DNA of 6,536 nucleotides from DASZJY01 sp036260255 (GTDB lineage Bacteria > Actinomycetota > Acidimicrobiia > Acidimicrobiales > AC-14): contig DATAAF010000029.1 in NCBI GenBank assembly GCA_036260255.1, positions 1-6,536 on the forward strand. The letters are read 5' to 3'. The notes under the pieces are model-generated. The model was not told the DNA's origin. It was given only the letters and a program-made list of their open reading frames with translations, and made no database searches. The position numbers were made by a program, and so were the translations under genes. Each line of letters opens with the position of its first letter. The first letter of the stretch is position 1. This document shows, in pieces, positions 5,183 to 6,536 of this stretch.

Positions 5183-5928
5183 GACGATCCCTCCGCCCCC
5201 GCGTCCTCGGACTCGGTCACGTTGGCGATGGCCGACCCGGCGTGGACCAGCACCAGGTCGTTCGGGCCGGGCGGGTCGATGAGCATGGTGTCGATGCGCT
5301 CGGTGCCCTCGGCCGTGCGCACCACCGCCTCGTCGCCGTCGACGGAGATCACCTCGGCCAGCCGGCCCTCGTCGGAGCAGGTGATGCACACCTCGTCGGT
5401 GCACTCCGGCTCCGCCTTCAGCAGGCCCGGGTGCTCGAAGCACACGTGGGTGAGCTCCCACAACATGTGGTAGAGGCGCACGAACCGCTCCGACGCCTCC
5501 AGCTCGTCGTCCCCCTCCAACCACACGACGTGGTCGGCGGCGCCGGTGGCGGGGCGGGGGCCGTAGCCGAACCAGACCGTCTCGACACCCCAGGCCCGGC
5601 CCCGGCGCATGGCGTCGGCGATCTCGGCGTCGTCGGCCCGGGCCAGGGCGACGACCATGTCGCCGGGGCGCACGGACGCCCGCAGGGTGGCGACCACGTC
5701 GGCGCCGGGCGGGACGGTGACGGCGGCGAGGGCACGCTTGCCCACGATCACCGGATGGACGAACTCGACCGCCACGTGATGGGCGTGGAACGGCCAGGCG
5801 GTCGACGCGCACCACATGGTGCCCCCCGCATGGAAGCGCCGGGCCAGGGCCAGGGACGCCCTGGCCAGGTCCTCGGCGACGTCGCCTATCGTGGTTTCGG
5901 CCTCCTGGGCCGCGGCGGTGACGCTCAC
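5179..5928 (-). CDS. Fusion of SIS-like domain and HypC/HupF-type hydrogenase maturation chaperone
   Basis: 249 residues from GTG 5928. Residues about 8-170 are a divergent SIS domain: the P-loop is degraded, but HAHHVAVEF (48-56) aligns with DAMHFAEEL of GmhA, keeping H51 and E55 in place of zinc ligands H61 and E65; H161 matches H180. Residues about 179-238 are a HypC/HupF domain: CITCSDEG (181-188), a beta-barrel core, then NDLVLVHAGSAIANV (223-237). HypC carries the Fe(CN)2CO unit with HypD using its N-terminal cysteine. Here the equivalent cysteine, C181, is internal with C184 nearby, and the PG of the usual MCxxxPG is absent. A cytoplasmic role in [NiFe] maturation is inferred, supported by the divergent hydrogenase gene. 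GTG 5928 is chosen because AAGGAGG lies 7 nt upstream. ATG 5997 (272 aa) and ATG 6063 (294 aa) are in-frame alternatives with poorer sites. The stop overlaps the next gene by 4 nt. Confidence 0.85.
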   Translation of the reverse strand: MSVTAAAQEAETTIGDVAEDLARASLALARRFHAGGTMWCASTAWPFHAHHVAVEFVHPVIVGKRALAAVTVPPGADVVATLRASVRPGDMVVALARADDAEIADAMRRGRAWGVETVWFGYGPRPATGAADHVVWLEGDDELEASERFVRLYHMLWELTHVCFEHPGLLKAEPECTDEVCITCSDEGRLAEVISVDGDEAVVRTAEGTERIDTMLIDPPGPNDLVLVHAGSAIANVTESEDAGAEGSS

Positions 5929-5935
5929 GGCGATG

Positions 5936-5942
5936 CCTCCTT
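5936..5942 (-). promoter_or_regulatory. Ribosome-binding site deciding the SIS-HypC start
   Basis: On the minus strand AAGGAGG is a full Shine-Dalgarno 7 nt before GTG 5928. It is the best such site in the window and the main reason to prefer GTG 5928 over the longer ATG starts at 5997 and 6063. Confidence 0.75.
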
Positions 5943-6028
5943 CTCCAAGCGGCTGGAAGCTGTCGCAACCTGCTGCACGAAAGCGTTCGAAATCCATTCT
6001 CCCACCTGATTTCGCCGCTCGGCGGCAG

Positions 6029-6034
6029 TATTCT
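6029..6034 (+). promoter_or_regulatory. Weak candidate -10 box for the hydrogenase genes
   Basis: TATTCT matches TATAAT at four of six positions and TAnnnT fully. CTGATT 17 bp upstream (6006-6011) is a poor -35. It lies in the AT-richer part of the divergent region and would give a 5' untranslated leader of roughly 110 nt before ATG 6153. Confidence 0.25.
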
Positions 6035-6074
6035 GTGTCTGTGCAGATAGATGCCGTGCGCATCTACGCGGGAC

Positions 6075-6094
6075 CGGCGGGGGGTCATCCGCCG
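6075..6094 (+). other. Stem-loop in the putative hydrogenase mRNA leader
   Basis: CGGCGG (6075-6080) pairs with CCGCCG (6089-6094) around an 8-nt loop, about 60 nt before the hydrogenase ATG. GC-rich DNA makes such hairpins often by chance, so function is uncertain. Confidence 0.25.
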
Positions 6095-6137
6095 TGCCCT
6101 TCGGCGACGGAGACAACGGGAGCGCTGACCCAGCCCT

Positions 6138-6144
6138 AGGGGGG
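6138..6144 (+). promoter_or_regulatory. Ribosome-binding site of the hydrogenase large subunit
   Basis: AGGGGGG lies 8 nt before ATG 6153, a usable purine-rich Shine-Dalgarno supporting this start codon. Confidence 0.55.
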
Positions 6145-6152
6145 AATCAGGG

Positions 6153-6536
6153 ATGTGTTTCAAGAACCTGCCCATTGAGTTCGACGAGAGCGGCAAGGCC
6201 CACCTGCGCGAGGGGGTCAAGGACCCCTACGCGGTGAGCACCGCCCAGCCCAAGCGCTACGTGCGCCGCCGGGAGGGCCCGGGGGCCCAGCTGGCCGCCC
6301 CGCCCCGGCTGCGGGACTGGAACATCGACCCCATGACCCGGGTGGCCGGCGCCCTGGCCGTGCACACGGTGTTGGACCTGGAGAACCGCAAGGCCGTCGA
6401 CGCCCACTCCCGGGCCATGCTGTTCCGGGGCTACGAGGTCATCTTGGAGGGCCGCGACCCCCGCGACGCCATCGACATCTCCTCGCGGGCCTGTGGGGTG
6501 TGCGGCGGCGTGCACGCCACCGTGAGCGCCCTCAAC
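6153..6536 (+). CDS. hhyL: [NiFe]-hydrogenase large subunit, group 1h/5-like (N-terminal part, runs off the right edge)
   Basis: 128 codons are visible from ATG 6153 and stay open to the window edge. After a variable N-terminus beginning MCFKNLPIEFDESGKAHLREG come NIDPMTRVAGALAVHT, HSRAMLFRGYEVILEGRDP, and RACGVCGGVH at 112-121. The last is the L1 motif: C114 and C117 are two of the four cysteines that bind nickel and iron, and H121 is the conserved histidine after them. The L1 form and surrounding text resemble high-affinity, oxygen-insensitive group 1h hydrogenases of soil actinobacteria and acidobacteria, which oxidise atmospheric hydrogen and feed electrons to the respiratory chain. The group is recalled from memory of the family, not searched. 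The C-terminal L2 cysteines and processing site lie outside the window. A small-subunit gene is not upstream; it must be downstream or elsewhere. The adjacent divergent HypC-like fusion supports the assignment. Confidence 0.88.
   Translation, partial: MCFKNLPIEFDESGKAHLREGVKDPYAVSTAQPKRYVRRREGPGAQLAAPPRLRDWNIDPMTRVAGALAVHTVLDLENRKAVDAHSRAMLFRGYEVILEGRDPRDAIDISSRACGVCGGVHATVSALN

Larger units (their letters stand above)
5929..6152. other. Divergent intergenic control region of the hydrogenase locus
   Basis: These 224 bp separate the SIS-HypC start from the hydrogenase large-subunit start and must hold both promoters if these are the operon heads. It is visibly more AT-rich than its flanks around 5941-6060. 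Seen within it: AAGGAGG for the minus-strand operon, a possible small frame on the minus strand ending at 5925 in a GTGA overlap with GTG 5928, a weak plus-strand TATTCT box (6029-6034), a stem-loop (6075-6094) and the hydrogenase ribosome-binding site. The long untranslated stretch on the plus side (over 100 nt after the TATTCT box) leaves room for post-transcriptional control. No operator half-sites that I recognise. Confidence 0.55.

Noticed and set aside
4550..6009. Two plus-strand frames opposite the SIS and SIS-HypC genes
   Set aside because: Both mirror the minus-strand genes and show low-complexity Gly/Val/His/Arg composition. No family motif is seen.
4496..6220. A 574-codon minus-strand frame continuous through the SIS gene and across the SIS-HypC gene to 6220
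   Set aside because: Only its last 228 codons look like protein (the SIS domain). The upstream part is Arg-rich out-of-frame sequence of the SIS-HypC gene. ATG 5182 with GGAGGG is the proper start.
6147..6515. A minus-strand 122-codon frame opposite the hydrogenase gene
   Set aside because: It is antisense to a plus-strand frame with an unmistakable L1 hydrogenase motif and has no motifs of its own.
1..6536. CRISPR arrays, tRNA or rRNA genes, insertion sequences, prophage or attachment sites
   Set aside because: I saw no spaced direct repeats, cloverleaf with CCA end, transposase motif or terminal inverted repeats anywhere in the window.

Overview
The window is high-GC DNA with tightly packed, strongly GC-biased codons. 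The content points to an actinobacterium (Actinomycetota), possibly Acidimicrobiia or another soil lineage. The reasons are the N-terminus of an actinobacterial-type multifunctional 2-oxoglutarate decarboxylase (Kgd), a membrane-anchored Ser/Thr kinase-like protein with an extracytoplasmic domain, several promoter-like boxes placed so that transcripts would be leaderless, and a divergent [NiFe]-hydrogenase locus resembling the high-affinity group 1h (older name group 5) type. The taxon assignment is an inference.

Layout, left to right. 1-228 (-): the first 76 codons of kgd, running off the left edge. 313-2007 (+): a kinase-like membrane protein, divergent from kgd, that has lost the catalytic lysine, the HRD aspartate and the metal-binding asparagine, so it is a predicted pseudokinase. 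It is followed by a strong GC hairpin (2049-2084). 2208-2432 (+): a 74-residue protein with a C-x2-C / H-x2-C zinc-binding pattern resembling a PARP-type zinc finger. 2461-2495: a perfect 16-bp inverted repeat overlapping a TAGCAT box exactly 6 nt before the ATG of a cysteine-rich MerR-family regulator (2503-2997, +).

The right half is a divergent hydrogenase locus. On the minus strand, three overlapping genes form an apparent operon: a SIS-domain/HypC-like fusion (5928 to 5179), a GmhA-like SIS-domain protein (5182 to 4496) and a tandem SagB-type nitroreductase-fold protein (4544 to 3054). On the plus strand, from 6153 to the right edge, lies the first 128 codons of a [NiFe]-hydrogenase large subunit with the RACGVCGGVH L1 metal-ligand motif. 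The HypC-like domain and the divergent arrangement suggest that the minus-strand operon serves hydrogenase maturation or assembly.

The most interesting signal is in that operon. The two SIS proteins appear, by eye alignment to E. coli GmhA, to hold complementary subsets of the GmhA metal/active-site residues: the fusion keeps the H61/E65 equivalents and the stand-alone protein keeps the P-loop and the Q172 equivalent, while both keep the H180 equivalent. This raises the possibility of a heteromeric SIS complex with composite sites, physically tied to a HypC-type chaperone and a flavin-type oxidoreductase. That is a proposal from sequence, not a demonstrated system.
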